Of a stretch of 54,249 nt of DNA, positions 48,301 to 54,249 are shown piece after piece; within the stretch, counting starts at the first letter, position 1; each line of letters opens with the position of its first letter. A model generated the notes under the pieces. That model did no database searches, was not told the DNA's origin, and saw only the letters and a program-made list of their open reading frames with translations. Source of the stretch: a virus. Both the position numbers and the translations under genes were made by a program. The stretch is from positions 1-54,249 of the IMG/VR virus record IMGVR_UViG_3300027741_000085; one strand, written 5' to 3'.

Positions 48301-51300
48301 CTTAATTACTCAGTTGCTTCTCCGCAGAGCATTCTAGGAGTAGTCAACGCGGCGCGGATGATGGCTCCTAATTCCGAGATTGGAGGCTTTCTAGTTTCAC
48401 ACAATCATCCGAGTGGCGACCCAGCTCCGAGCAGCGAAGATGTGACCTTCACCAAGCGCATGAAGCAAGCTTCTGATGCTTTGAATATCCCGTTTATCGA
48501 TCATGTCATTACCAATGGACGGAAATATTACTCTTTCTTAGAAAATGATAAATTGGATGATTCAGCAAAGGGAACAAAAAATGATTCATCTTCATTGGGA
48601 TTGGAGACGAAGCACCCCTATGGAGAATTGGCAGACTTTGAAGCTATCCCCGTTGAAGACCGACTAAAGGTTGCGCAACCGGTGGACTCGGCATCCATTA
48701 TTTCCACGCTCCGCACGGCTGACCCTGGCTATGTTCACGCTCTGCACTTAGACACAAGAAAAGGACTCATTGGAGTTACGAGGCATTCAATCGGTTTATT
48801 AGATGACGATCTGGCACGTTCGATCGTGAGCGATACCCAAATGATGGGTGCTGCATCGTTTGCCATATCATTCCCTCGTGAGGATATAAACGTCCAAGCA
48901 ACGGTTCAACCAGTCGTAAAGGGCGTCTATAAAAATCTAACGCTTAAACAACGTTCAGTTGTTGGGGCTCTTATGAGAATGGCTAAACTGATGGGAGTAT
49001 CATTTGTTGATGCTCATGCGTCGAAGATCGGTTCTTTTTACGAAAATGGTTTAATGGAAGCAGTCGCAGAGCACATAGCTGGTGAAGAAAATGTAGTGCG
49101 AGAAGATGGGCCGGAATATACCTCCACACCAAGCGGGGAATCACCATTTGATGAAGACCCTGAGGTAGCTAAAGCCTGGCACGCCTCGAAGGAGCAGGAA
49201 AAACTTACAGACGCTGCTAATGAGTGGAGCCGCATACGCATGGAGGCAGGAAAGCGCCGTGTAATTCAGAGCGAGATTGAGGCAGGTAAAACAACGCAGA
49301 AGCCGGAGACTGGCATGAATGAAGGGCTAGCCACTCTCGGGCGCGCTTTCTTTGCAGGGAAGTTTGATAAGCTGGAAGCAGCGGCTCGTGGGCTTGGTGA
49401 TCTAGTTCGCGGCAATGACATCTCTCAGCACTTCAGTGAGGCCGCCCTCAATGATTACATGGACAAAGTGCGCCAGTCGGTAAAAGAGAGTTTCGGCTCA
49501 CCCTCTTACTGGCACAATCGGCAAAACCGCGCCCGGATGCAGGAGTTCCTAGATAATCTACTACCAACGGCAGCGCGATTGAATGCCGTCGATGTGGAAG
49601 ATGGGGAGTTTAAGTTTGCCGATTTTGACATGAGGGCAGGCGTTATCTTTGAGAATGATGTCAACCGTATGCAGGCAAAGCCGGGGGATGAGATTCTTTG
49701 GAAGACTGCCTCAGGGATTCCAGAAATGCTGAAAATAGGTTCTATGATTATGGAGGATGGGAAACCATCCCAGCCAGGGCAAAGGCGCTTCATGTTAACA
49801 CGGACAATGTCTGAAAGCACTCAGAAGACACTTTATGATCACTTCAAGCAAGAGTTTCCTGAGGGTGCTGCTTGGCTGGATCAATGGATTGATCCCCTGC
49901 TACGTGATGCCACGCAGACGGGGCCGGGCAACGTGCAAGTGCCAGTGTTCAATCGTCACGCTCTACTCAAGAGCTTCAATGACTGGTCCCCTGAGTTAAA
50001 GGAACTCTTTGGGGAACAACCGCTGCCCGGAGTTACTGGCGTGGAAGGCTACACGCCGGATGTGATGGCGCAGAAAGGACTGATTAATGCCATCAGTGCC
50101 GCGCTCCATGGTAACAGCTACTTGAACCGCTTTATGAGCAGTGCTCGCAAGTTCAAGGGCGGAGAACTCAGAGAGACAGGCAACGTTAAAAACCTTTTCG
50201 ATGGTTTCACGGGCCGCGCGATGGATTCGCAGCGCGAGAAAATCCGATTCAAGACTCGGCGAGACATCATTGAGAAGGCTTCCAAATCCAAAGATAAAAT
50301 AGCCAAAGAAAACCGCAGTCAGTATGTCAGTCTCGACGACACGTTCAAGAAGCTCTATGAGGCGCACGTAATCGCCTCTGGTTTGGACCGCACCAAGTTC
50401 CCCGCGCTTACACAGTCGCTTAATCCCGAGCAACGGAGCGCACTTGTTAAACTCTTTGGGGAAATGTATAAAAAATACGGGCAAGGCCTTGTGATCCACA
50501 AGGATATCCACCGCCAACTGATGCTTGGCGCGGCTATGACGCAGACTGAGAACAGTGCGATTAAGGCGCTTCAATGGATCATTGGCCGCCGGAATCGGAA
50601 CATGCTTGTGGATCTAGGCACCTATGCAAAGAACTGGACAGGTAATCTGATTTTTCAGCCTGTAGAGCTGATGAATAGGGTTAATCTCGCCATTGTGAAC
50701 GGGTTAACCGCACCTTTCAGCAGCACCGCACAGCAGGAGGGTGAACTTGCTGCACGGCAGGCAGCGGAACTCTTTAAGGGATTCTTTGCAGACCGCCGCA
50801 TGATGGATCTCTGGACGCTGAATAACGGTCTCGGCGCAGGCATCGGCAAGATTCGCCCTTTTGTTCCTCAGGAAGTTTTCAGTGAGGGTAATAACCTCCG
50901 CTACGATGAGAGTTCCCAAAACAAGACGTCATGGGAGCATTTGAAAAACTTCGATGTAGGGGCCGCGTTTCTGCATGGCATCAAGTATGGGAACATTGAT
51001 ACCCATCCCAAAATGAGCAATACCTATCGGCTGCTCCGCGCCGATGCCGGTATGGTGGCCGCCCGACAGAAGGTGCCAAAAGACCAGCGTGAAGCTTTTA
51101 TCCAGAACTGGATGCTGAACGCACATAAGCAACATCCCGCCGAGTTCCTTCAGGCGTTCAAGGCTAGCCAATCCCGCTTTGGAGATTATGAGAACGTCCC
51201 CTCATGGATGGACCCAACACAATCTATTCTTCCGATTGATTCCTCTGACACCCAAAAGCAGATTGAAAAGCTGCTAAAGAGCGCCATCTGCCCGTTCATC

Positions 51301-52734
51301 CGCTGGAACTACAATATGGCCCGTCAGAGCTATCATCAGAGCTTCGGTGCGCTTGTGAATGCCACTCTTGGAGCGAAAGAGGGCGACTGGAGCAAGGTGC
51401 GGGCAGAAGTGGCCAACGTCATGACGGCGGCAGCGTTGACTGCAGTTGGTGCTTTCATTGTTGGCGCTGGCGGCGGCGCAGGTGATGATGATAAAGAACT
51501 CACCCTGGGAACAAACGAGGATGCTGAAGGTAAATCCATTCCAAAGCAGTTGCGCACCAGCGAGCGTATCAACTGGTCGGAGATCATGCGCCGTCTAACG
51601 GGCGACAAATTAGGAGATACTTATGCCACAGAGGGCGCAGACCATAGCGTGAATGACCAGTGGTATCGCTACAAGAATGACCCGTGGTTACCACAAGCCA
51701 TTATCCTTGGACTGCTGGCCCGTGGACGCGGTGCCGATGCCTTCAAAGCTTCCAAGGATCTTGGAACCGACTACTTCTTGAGTTTTGGAGTTGCGGCTAA
51801 TCTGGCTAAGGCCGTATGGCATACTTCCTCCTATGAGGCCACACAACTAGCCGTGCAGATGGCGGAAGCGCCATTGATTCCAACTAGGTTAGTCGATCAC
51901 ATCAGCAAAGTGGTTGATCCTGTCACGCGCCAGACAGAACCTCGTGTGGCTTTCCGTGGTCAGCCAGGCGAGAACCAGAAAGGCTGGGAGGATTACAAAC
52001 CCGGTGCGTTGGAAGCCCTCAAGATGTCTGTTCCTGGCCTCAGTAAAACACTACCTGCGGCTGGAACTTTGATGAGTGGAGAGGCTGGAAACTTTGACCC
52101 TGAAGCATGGCTGAAGAGTAGGGAAAACGCGATTAAAGGTAAATTCACCAAAGGTGCGCTTACGCCTGAACAGGCATCACAACAATCAGCTTTGCGAAAG
52201 GAACTCAAGGCTAAGAAAATCACACCAGCGGAATATGTCAGTAAGGTTACTTCGCCTGAACTCACTGGCACCAAGCTTTCTAAAGCGGACATGCAGGACG
52301 GTTACAAGCAGGCCATTGCTGATGCCCGAGAACTGGTTAACAACAAATTGAGCCCCGCTCAGGTGGCGCAGCTTTATACTGACTTCGGTATTGTGCCGAC
52401 GCCTGATGACAAAAAGCGTGTAACCAGCATTCCGATGGTGCCGGTCCTAAAGACACTACAAGACCTCGGTATCGGGCCGGAGAGTGTTGGCACCTATGTT
52501 ACTCAGGATAGGCTTGGACGTCCCGTAACCAAGATCAGCGCTCCGAAGCCTGACACCCTGTCTGTCACTGATCCCAAGTGGGAAATATTAAAGGCACTTA
52601 CGGGAACGAACATCCGGCCTATTCCAACCGGAGCAGTAAAGGCTGCCGTCGCTAAAGAAGACTTCTACAAAACCCCGTGGAAGCCTAAGAGGGCATTGAA
52701 TACCCAAGATTGGTTTAGTGGTGCAAAAAAATGA
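39382..52734 (+). CDS. Giant polyvalent virion protein, 4450 aa
   Basis: Residues 1-500: disordered/coiled coil. About 1080-1140 and 1760-1850: hydrophobic, Gly-rich segments that could enter a membrane. About 2134-2325: ADP-ribosyltransferase-like (VWHGLNYGG, GRYGKGAWVT). 2476: zinc peptidase HEWGH. About 2648-2786: pyrophosphatase-like polyvalent domain (SRDGDHMDVFVK, Asp2700/2702/2705). About 2915-3053: RadC/JAB metalloprotein domain (HNHPSGDP from His3007). 3316-4450: module shared with the 1503-aa protein. This is a polyvalent protein in the sense of Iyer and colleagues: many effector domains carried into the host with the DNA. The gene fills a quarter of the window and is unbroken. Confidence 0.85.
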   Translation: MPKAPRTLDDLVAKDPLSQGLKASQQHSLTIGAPQAAAHYERLASQRASTLASKLPPPAAPQAPKEPTAAQLVRQQNAATKQENTATRRQFQNDAVAWFTTAEGKHIPITAPSGGRLVKKDQTPYYYDEKTGQPYRVIGNKAVGVNELGAVSRKAKPDGLVYEHLAQTNSSKDVPVDVNEQNPPGMKEFEQGLKEDQEQVTKGVVSANASVTAHSKAVTQAKQDLAVMNKIGAGDDPVHAALVEKYGQNPATEHDESSGEYTPTEPTDPEELAKKRLGDIYTLAKEQKAQAIIALNTAQAAKDSFFAKKTERLATAREGFAYEARERLPGTGRLATAANDQIIGVVPPPPLPVTKEDALDPVRAAAQAAIRTVTDVSGLNQRVDKDALHFDFRGMPTLPPLHIKTPTSATDSAPDSEIDTDTAPAPEAPIAYSTSVPDTALLPRAAELQSYAKAAGKTDFHATPGLQMQDDGKLMVDMEPPAPAEEAPAPSYPEKLLNMANDAVTKAQMAPFGAAAGYVQDGIKALGEGITKAFDPKTGKPSLVPTERGQRVYDQYGIPSLEMHWQGSEKPGAPVSPSLLANDPYHGLPEYAAAPRDLFPAPDSPSLKGMSEEEIAKAREDVTNQWRANRWEPTKTADFLTRWKAGDDAARREMMAEVDSRQNDLRPELRRLDTKMLWETGQISKQEARTLENIETQRLPGLPDLDMQWAVKGDKNADGPARQKFIEQYLRDNRNTVDFDDATFTAQRDKLLAGVPSDLISDAGQWMKNTTAGALGSSPGMLIDQPVNILVAGAHAVVGALQGKPLSGGQKDLLAEDNKRMGLIAGQTGDSLYNMYAQTRERLRTLTPDGVNRFDEMRQDLAGILADIDNGKRPTEAEFQAVRNRIADRALVVNGVADKSIPQERARAYYDIGNLNSRVGGIFAQYNETRDPNLKDQMITELLAHPGEMQRRDQASQYADPTIAKESWLRTIGEAEEADKLARDRSGFINQITSGYRSGGVAPLTETAVEMASAGLEGWFAKAAERGLGLAEKATMETGRKMAAGEAFEHWWEKLGIKHAAEDAPLTLGDKARNLAVSAAKSAGGVSLTEGAEEIVGGFGQKENTDKDIAMQGLGGAFGGLALMPFFHGQHLVSTGVASGLNAASSFLDNRRQVLADKAAVAKIVETHNRLNPSDPIDFDLAQQARAYLPSHEVVTGAINAATQQMMNAAALPEGPVRDKALQKANDLWHSTFNFQFQNEQAALNAAKEINGLKDQGPEGEALRNVADAALRAVQDGTLTPDQSGWLANYHLPTGEKAAYYAEGTDNTARLKEINQRITELEKQRDQAKQKNKLSIGDFTGKPQTIKYDASQWNAAKSGELESLKKEAESSTNVPHGTPDKGRWIFTDAFRNAVAEVAPQTAAAFFDQTENQQLDAHQQLVNNATSGAPTDTQAAKAASRAGATPGTGANFMGVEGVPSQASSTSAPSAPQSPAARSLVVSPSSGENVGVSAPERGSAADVRASAVGNPVSSTGSYTFPLSYTSKEGLEVKNTPTIKAASLSEAKSKQQSYVAKLEKVGHTDVVAGELSPVMSKATGKQSLQVQEQEQEQQPYIALDWPQQAQSWKIETLKDLLTNVASTYGYALADTGIPTGMHDRWGKALHWGTNLYDKLGDRPPGISPQAETIGHWIDNLSNSGMKREILSRMSEGVNAGSVTGGYLHRVWFGHDALSNMGDIVSKFGVSSVPHYFMALFKDSTTKSGIPLPGVQMLVRSGAVSDKLATKWMSVTLPGMFGAGMAIYGTLRLARTLEGGKLTKTKAVLATLGVGFKVIGGALHAQPFLVLSGLADAALLITHLGDIKRVFAATSKEELNTHAAEVKQEFKQSSQSQPVANDKKNVTLKDDLYPKNHEPGRSSESSVEHVHGQDRGASDTQRGRAPLADGGTQVSNRAGQVAGTETPSALSRGNDGTLQGQSTEGSREGTAATGGLPALNSTALEQGAPQEVNAATDQEEQIPEPAIDEGGGKVVPSRTAPTNNKENSVPAVKRKDKIKLTHKNTFEALKEHFQPGEIVNDYLGKSRVISFTGTNVADWSVKVQGLTKEGEDLPNDVRTHRTFPSAKELQIALNKPPSESEAVDQRAPTNASPETVKSAKDEAYLKAAQAGDLTTAQDMVDAAAKEAGYNIPVWHGLNYGGSKEIEGHSFDFERGRYGKGAWVTTSEEVGNRYGPKNKLKLFLKADRVFTQKDYEQLPENDPIKQAIARNNAKPETLSTVIDFSEAEPLLKARGYDAAAHTRPGSMDGAPSDALHTAYFVFISPSQLKSADPIIRDGSGNIIPLSERFASGPGERREQELTGNPISTLEKQSFSGWSMVDKNGGNSGNSASDVVKFEDVPSHSLTDQQRDNLAALASIWRQDAGATGETGAFTSRRISSVADGRGRSLVEFTQAFEAATGKRIEWVDTPAELPLPWKAAVSPQRSNTIFVHSRAPGNVLALIGHEWGHTLKSQNPALYRDLQTALAKQASREDVKVLRSDLSKHYRRDILNTELTNNVIGDFFTDPEFWRQVGKEEPSLLHRVVQSLQDWFTGLVAKVKSQWGMEKYAKSLDDARQEVVAAFTQAVREGPYSELSNVSDDELVRSGITETDLAAHDAATSPHNNLPEPTQAQKEAGNYKVGRLRLGGMNISVENPAGSTRKGTDGKGKLWSREMKSHYGYFRDTQSRDGDHMDVFVKPGTSADYNGPAFVVNQIDPKTGKFDEHKTILGAQTPEEARALYLDNYDATGPSRIGSIARFSTLENFKKWATEKQRIAPAKEGMEAKRSRRLSDNAEMPTAGVSETNNHAKELAKPNLESYFNYHGLPSSEHAAAESSIRGSFAASPTPYEETAARVSSNGGVDRGAVRSARTHQAAVYQGLINGDIEGTAKSISDGVPLSSLMPQFIGREISGFDIRGAVINSPKELALHALAHRTPYFESVKVVVVDKAHQVIHSQVVHVGSLNYSVASPQSILGVVNAARMMAPNSEIGGFLVSHNHPSGDPAPSSEDVTFTKRMKQASDALNIPFIDHVITNGRKYYSFLENDKLDDSAKGTKNDSSSLGLETKHPYGELADFEAIPVEDRLKVAQPVDSASIISTLRTADPGYVHALHLDTRKGLIGVTRHSIGLLDDDLARSIVSDTQMMGAASFAISFPREDINVQATVQPVVKGVYKNLTLKQRSVVGALMRMAKLMGVSFVDAHASKIGSFYENGLMEAVAEHIAGEENVVREDGPEYTSTPSGESPFDEDPEVAKAWHASKEQEKLTDAANEWSRIRMEAGKRRVIQSEIEAGKTTQKPETGMNEGLATLGRAFFAGKFDKLEAAARGLGDLVRGNDISQHFSEAALNDYMDKVRQSVKESFGSPSYWHNRQNRARMQEFLDNLLPTAARLNAVDVEDGEFKFADFDMRAGVIFENDVNRMQAKPGDEILWKTASGIPEMLKIGSMIMEDGKPSQPGQRRFMLTRTMSESTQKTLYDHFKQEFPEGAAWLDQWIDPLLRDATQTGPGNVQVPVFNRHALLKSFNDWSPELKELFGEQPLPGVTGVEGYTPDVMAQKGLINAISAALHGNSYLNRFMSSARKFKGGELRETGNVKNLFDGFTGRAMDSQREKIRFKTRRDIIEKASKSKDKIAKENRSQYVSLDDTFKKLYEAHVIASGLDRTKFPALTQSLNPEQRSALVKLFGEMYKKYGQGLVIHKDIHRQLMLGAAMTQTENSAIKALQWIIGRRNRNMLVDLGTYAKNWTGNLIFQPVELMNRVNLAIVNGLTAPFSSTAQQEGELAARQAAELFKGFFADRRMMDLWTLNNGLGAGIGKIRPFVPQEVFSEGNNLRYDESSQNKTSWEHLKNFDVGAAFLHGIKYGNIDTHPKMSNTYRLLRADAGMVAARQKVPKDQREAFIQNWMLNAHKQHPAEFLQAFKASQSRFGDYENVPSWMDPTQSILPIDSSDTQKQIEKLLKSAICPFIRWNYNMARQSYHQSFGALVNATLGAKEGDWSKVRAEVANVMTAAALTAVGAFIVGAGGGAGDDDKELTLGTNEDAEGKSIPKQLRTSERINWSEIMRRLTGDKLGDTYATEGADHSVNDQWYRYKNDPWLPQAIILGLLARGRGADAFKASKDLGTDYFLSFGVAANLAKAVWHTSSYEATQLAVQMAEAPLIPTRLVDHISKVVDPVTRQTEPRVAFRGQPGENQKGWEDYKPGALEALKMSVPGLSKTLPAAGTLMSGEAGNFDPEAWLKSRENAIKGKFTKGALTPEQASQQSALRKELKAKKITPAEYVSKVTSPELTGTKLSKADMQDGYKQAIADARELVNNKLSPAQVAQLYTDFGIVPTPDDKKRVTSIPMVPVLKTLQDLGIGPESVGTYVTQDRLGRPVTKISAPKPDTLSVTDPKWEILKALTGTNIRPIPTGAVKAAVAKEDFYKTPWKPKRALNTQDWFSGAKK
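43491..43500 (-). repeat. Boundary motif half-site within the giant gene
   Basis: GTCAACTAAT followed directly by GTTCCACATGGAAC (parS-like imperfect palindrome). Coding is preserved. Confidence 0.4.
43637..43650 (+). repeat. Boundary motif within the giant gene (AATTAGTCAACAAT)
   Basis: Same core as the intergenic copies, read in a frame that avoids the TAG (QQLVNNAT). Sits in a low-complexity linker, possibly an old module joint. Confidence 0.5.
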
Positions 52735-52768
52735 TGACGAAATGAGGTTCTCAGGTTTTAATGTAATC

Positions 52769-53209
52769 ATGAATCTGCGAACCTTACTCGTCGTGTTGTT
52801 GGCAGTGCCGCTGTCATCTTGTGATAAGCCAGAGCTACCTAAGCCACCACTGAACTCAGATGGGTCACTAAACATCAATCATGTTGCTTGGCTGGCGGCT
52901 AATCGATCCAGCTTAGGGAGTGATGATAAAGATTACCCCCTTGAGGTTACGTTTAGAGATACTGTGTCCTCCGTGAATCGTGCTCCAAGTGGACAGTGGT
53001 ATCTTCATTTTGGAGGTTCTTACCCTACTCAGGTTCTGAGTGTTTGGGTGCCTAAGACTTACTCAAAGCGGTGGAGAGCTCCATATTTTGATTCATTGGT
53101 AGGGCAGCGCGTTGAAGTCAGCGGCTTTGTTCGTTACTACCATGACCAACTAGAGGTTGTGGTTCATGACTCTAAACAGGTGACCTTACTGACTTCAAAT
53201 TCTCAATAA
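52769..53209 (+). CDS. Lipoprotein with OB-like domain
   Basis: 146 aa from ATG 52769. Signal peptide with lipobox LLAVPLSSCDKPELPKPP (Cys at about residue 19). The mature part ends with a beta pattern VGQRVEVSGFVRYYHDQLEV that resembles an OB fold. It is more AT-rich than the giant gene. It may be a lysogenic-conversion or exclusion protein exposed at the membrane. Function unknown. Confidence 0.55.
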   Translation: MNLRTLLVVLLAVPLSSCDKPELPKPPLNSDGSLNINHVAWLAANRSSLGSDDKDYPLEVTFRDTVSSVNRAPSGQWYLHFGGSYPTQVLSVWVPKTYSKRWRAPYFDSLVGQRVEVSGFVRYYHDQLEVVVHDSKQVTLLTSNSQ

Positions 53210-53218
53210 CAGAATACA

Positions 53219-53920
53219 TTAACGAAGCCTTCCAGATTCGACATTATGTCTGTAAAGTTGGCGTCCGATAGACTTGAGTTTTAACATGCCACTAGCTGTA
53301 AAGTTTGGAATACAGCCCGTTAATTCATGTTTCAGGTGTTCAGCGTTTTCTGAGAAAAGCTCTAGGTTATCTGGATCGTTGTTGGCAACGTCCTTGTCTT
53401 TGTGATGCACCACTTCTAGCCGCGTAAGATATCGGCCTAGTTTTTTTTCCATCACGAGCCTATGCTCTCTGACATACCCGTGTCGGTTTGCAAAGGGATG
53501 GTCTGGAGATTTGATCAAAATATAGCCATGTTTATCTACTGTTTTCCCGCCGGACCAAAAGGGATTTGTGTCTAGTTTCCAAGCTTTACCACGTAGTGAC
53601 TTTAGTCCTAGCTGCCTCATCCTATTTTCAATAGTGGGCTGAGAAAGCTTTAGCCGCTTACCTATTTCTGTGGTTGATAGTTTCTGATTGATGAGGCTCT
53701 TGAGTTCATCTTCATCAATTTTCGCTTTGCGCTGCTGGTGACGTAGATGGACAGCTTCGCTTCTTGATCGTATTTTTACTCCTCGATCGGCCAAGCATTG
53801 TTTAATCCTATAGGTCGAGATTTTGTATTTGTTGGCCAACGTCACCATGTCAACATTCGCCAGATATTCCGTCTCAATAGAAAGCGCTATTTCGGCTTGG
53901 ATAGGAGGTGGGAGGGCCAT
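53219..53920 (-). CDS. HNH homing endonuclease-like protein
   Basis: 233 aa. Residues 1-110: two HTH-like segments (TLANKYKISTYRIKQCLADR; TTEIGKRLKLSQPTIENRMR) for DNA binding. Residues 125-200: HNH_3-type nuclease (GYILIKSPDHPF, YVREHRLVMEKKLGRYL, EVVHHKDKDVANNDPDNLEL). This matches free-standing phage homing endonucleases. It lies antisense, right before the N-intein ORF, and has its own promoter. A freestanding homing enzyme next to an intein half is known from fractured phage genes. Confidence 0.8.
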   Translation of the reverse strand: MALPPPIQAEIALSIETEYLANVDMVTLANKYKISTYRIKQCLADRGVKIRSRSEAVHLRHQQRKAKIDEDELKSLINQKLSTTEIGKRLKLSQPTIENRMRQLGLKSLRGKAWKLDTNPFWSGGKTVDKHGYILIKSPDHPFANRHGYVREHRLVMEKKLGRYLTRLEVVHHKDKDVANNDPDNLELFSENAEHLKHELTGCIPNFTASGMLKLKSIGRQLYRHNVESGRLR

Positions 53921-53925
53921 TTGTT

Positions 53926-53953
53926 TTTATAAATGCATGTGGAGCGTTGTCAA
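53926..53953 (-). promoter_or_regulatory. Promoter of the HNH gene
   Basis: TTGACA (53948-53953), 16-base spacer, TATAAA (53926-53931) on the minus strand, six bases before the ATG. The TTGACA belongs to a boundary motif, the clearest case of that motif acting as a -35 box. Confidence 0.65.
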
Positions 53954-53958
53954 CTATT
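53947..53958 (-). repeat. Boundary motif copy (TTGTCAACTATT)
   Basis: Overlaps the -35 box of the HNH promoter. Confidence 0.6.
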
Positions 53959-53990
53959 TGCCATTGGCTACTAATTTGCTTTAGTGTGAC

Positions 53991-54249
53991 ATGTGTTTGC
54001 ACCTTTCTTGTTTTTCACCTTTCAATCACAACGTCAAAACTAGTGAGGATGAAGGCAGTAGTGGCCACGCGCAGCCCCTTCGCTCTCATGTGCGGACACC
54101 CCACGGCTTGCGCACGATTGGCTCTCTCCGGTTGGGTGAAGACCTCTCCAGTCCTGATGGTGAGCCTTCACAGGTGAAAGGCATCTATCCGCAAGGAGTG
54201 CAAAAGGTCTATCGAGTCACCTTGGCAAATGGTAAAAGCACCCGTGTTA
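53991..54249 (+). CDS. N-terminal intein domain ORF (partial, leaves window)
   Basis: Open frame from ATG 53991 through the right edge (86 codons). From about residue 27: SHVRTPHGLRTIGSLRLGE, then SSPDGEPSQVKGIYPQGV, VYRVTLANGKSTRV, the standard start of an intein (block A strand, Gly-x-Leu-x-x-Gly-Glu, then the strand before block B). The position that should be residue 1 of the intein is Ala in this alignment, not Cys or Ser. Either it is a class 2/3-type intein, or the start was lost. Only about 26 residues precede it, so a normal N-extein is missing or very short. Confidence 0.6.
   Translation, partial: MCLHLSCFSPFNHNVKTSEDEGSSGHAQPLRSHVRTPHGLRTIGSLRLGEDLSSPDGEPSQVKGIYPQGVQKVYRVTLANGKSTRV

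Noticed and set aside
53908-54177. 89-codon frame overlapping the N-intein ORF
   Set aside because: A different frame from the clear intein match; no start context or domain.
54170-54249. Window ends joining as a circle so that the N-intein continues at base 1
   Set aside because: Joining the ends gives a frame that stops after a few codons and lacks an intein block B.

Overview
The window looks like a large part of the genome of a temperate, probably short-tailed phage. It carries a repressor with an operator region, replication genes, both terminase subunits, a portal of about 690 aa, a major capsid protein resembling the N4-gp56/DUF4043 type, a lysis cluster with a two-component-spanin-like pair, a tyrosine integrase, and two giant polyvalent-type virion proteins (1503 and 4450 aa). 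The host is probably Gram-negative (lipoproteins, spanin-like genes). Most backbone genes lack a Shine-Dalgarno sequence and have pyrimidine- or A/C-rich leaders, which would suit a host such as a Verrucomicrobiota or other PVC/FCB-type bacterium. That host guess is inference only. A fragment of a tRNA 3' end flanked by paired repeats lies inside the genome (about 33.1 kb) rather than at an end. This suggests the sequence is the unintegrated phage form.

Layout. 1-1279 (minus): a cassette array ending in a DUF1064-like nuclease gene. 1812-2214: two small membrane/lipoprotein genes. 2326-2848: repressor and a lambda-like divergent switch with three evenly spaced operators. 2849-9172: early operon of small genes, then a replication initiator with embedded iterons and a DnaC-like loader. 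9173-10343: second cassette array. 10564-13646 (minus): packaging genes. 13694-21481: portal, small virion proteins, fibre and protease genes, then lysis genes. 21529-28512: scaffold, capsid, connector/tail genes, a collagen-like fibre and a prolyl-hydroxylase-like oxygenase. 28536-33047: first giant virion protein. 33054-33270: probable attP. 33350-34945: small genes. 34928-36099: third cassette array. 36128-37285: integrase. 37320-52734: internal virion proteins including the 13.35-kb gene. 52769-53209: lipoprotein. 53219-53920 (minus): HNH endonuclease. 53991-end: start of an ORF with an N-terminal intein domain that leaves the window.

The most unusual feature is the set of integron-type gene cassettes. 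I find attC-like hairpin sites at three separate loci. In every cassette whose two ends are visible, the 7-bp box at its start (GTTNNNN) is complementary to the box at its own end (NNNNAAC), fully in all but one, which needs G.T wobble. The two boxes inside a single attC often do not match each other. This is the signature of recombination between G and TT by an integron integrase. Several attC loops also carry an ATGA stop/start overlap, so translation of each inserted cassette is coupled to the gene before it. No IntI-type integrase is visible in the window; the only tyrosine recombinase is of the phage type.

Other notable features: a short dispersed motif (AATTAG followed by TCAAC or TTGAC) at 17 gene boundaries, which supplies stop codons and marks the truncation point of a methyltransferase remnant; an orphan C-terminal intein at the start of the 1503-aa protein and an N-terminal intein at the right edge; a duplication of about 1100 residues between the two giant proteins; a complete tRNA(CAU) gene inside a coding region; and a collagen-like fibre gene followed directly by a prolyl-hydroxylase-like gene.
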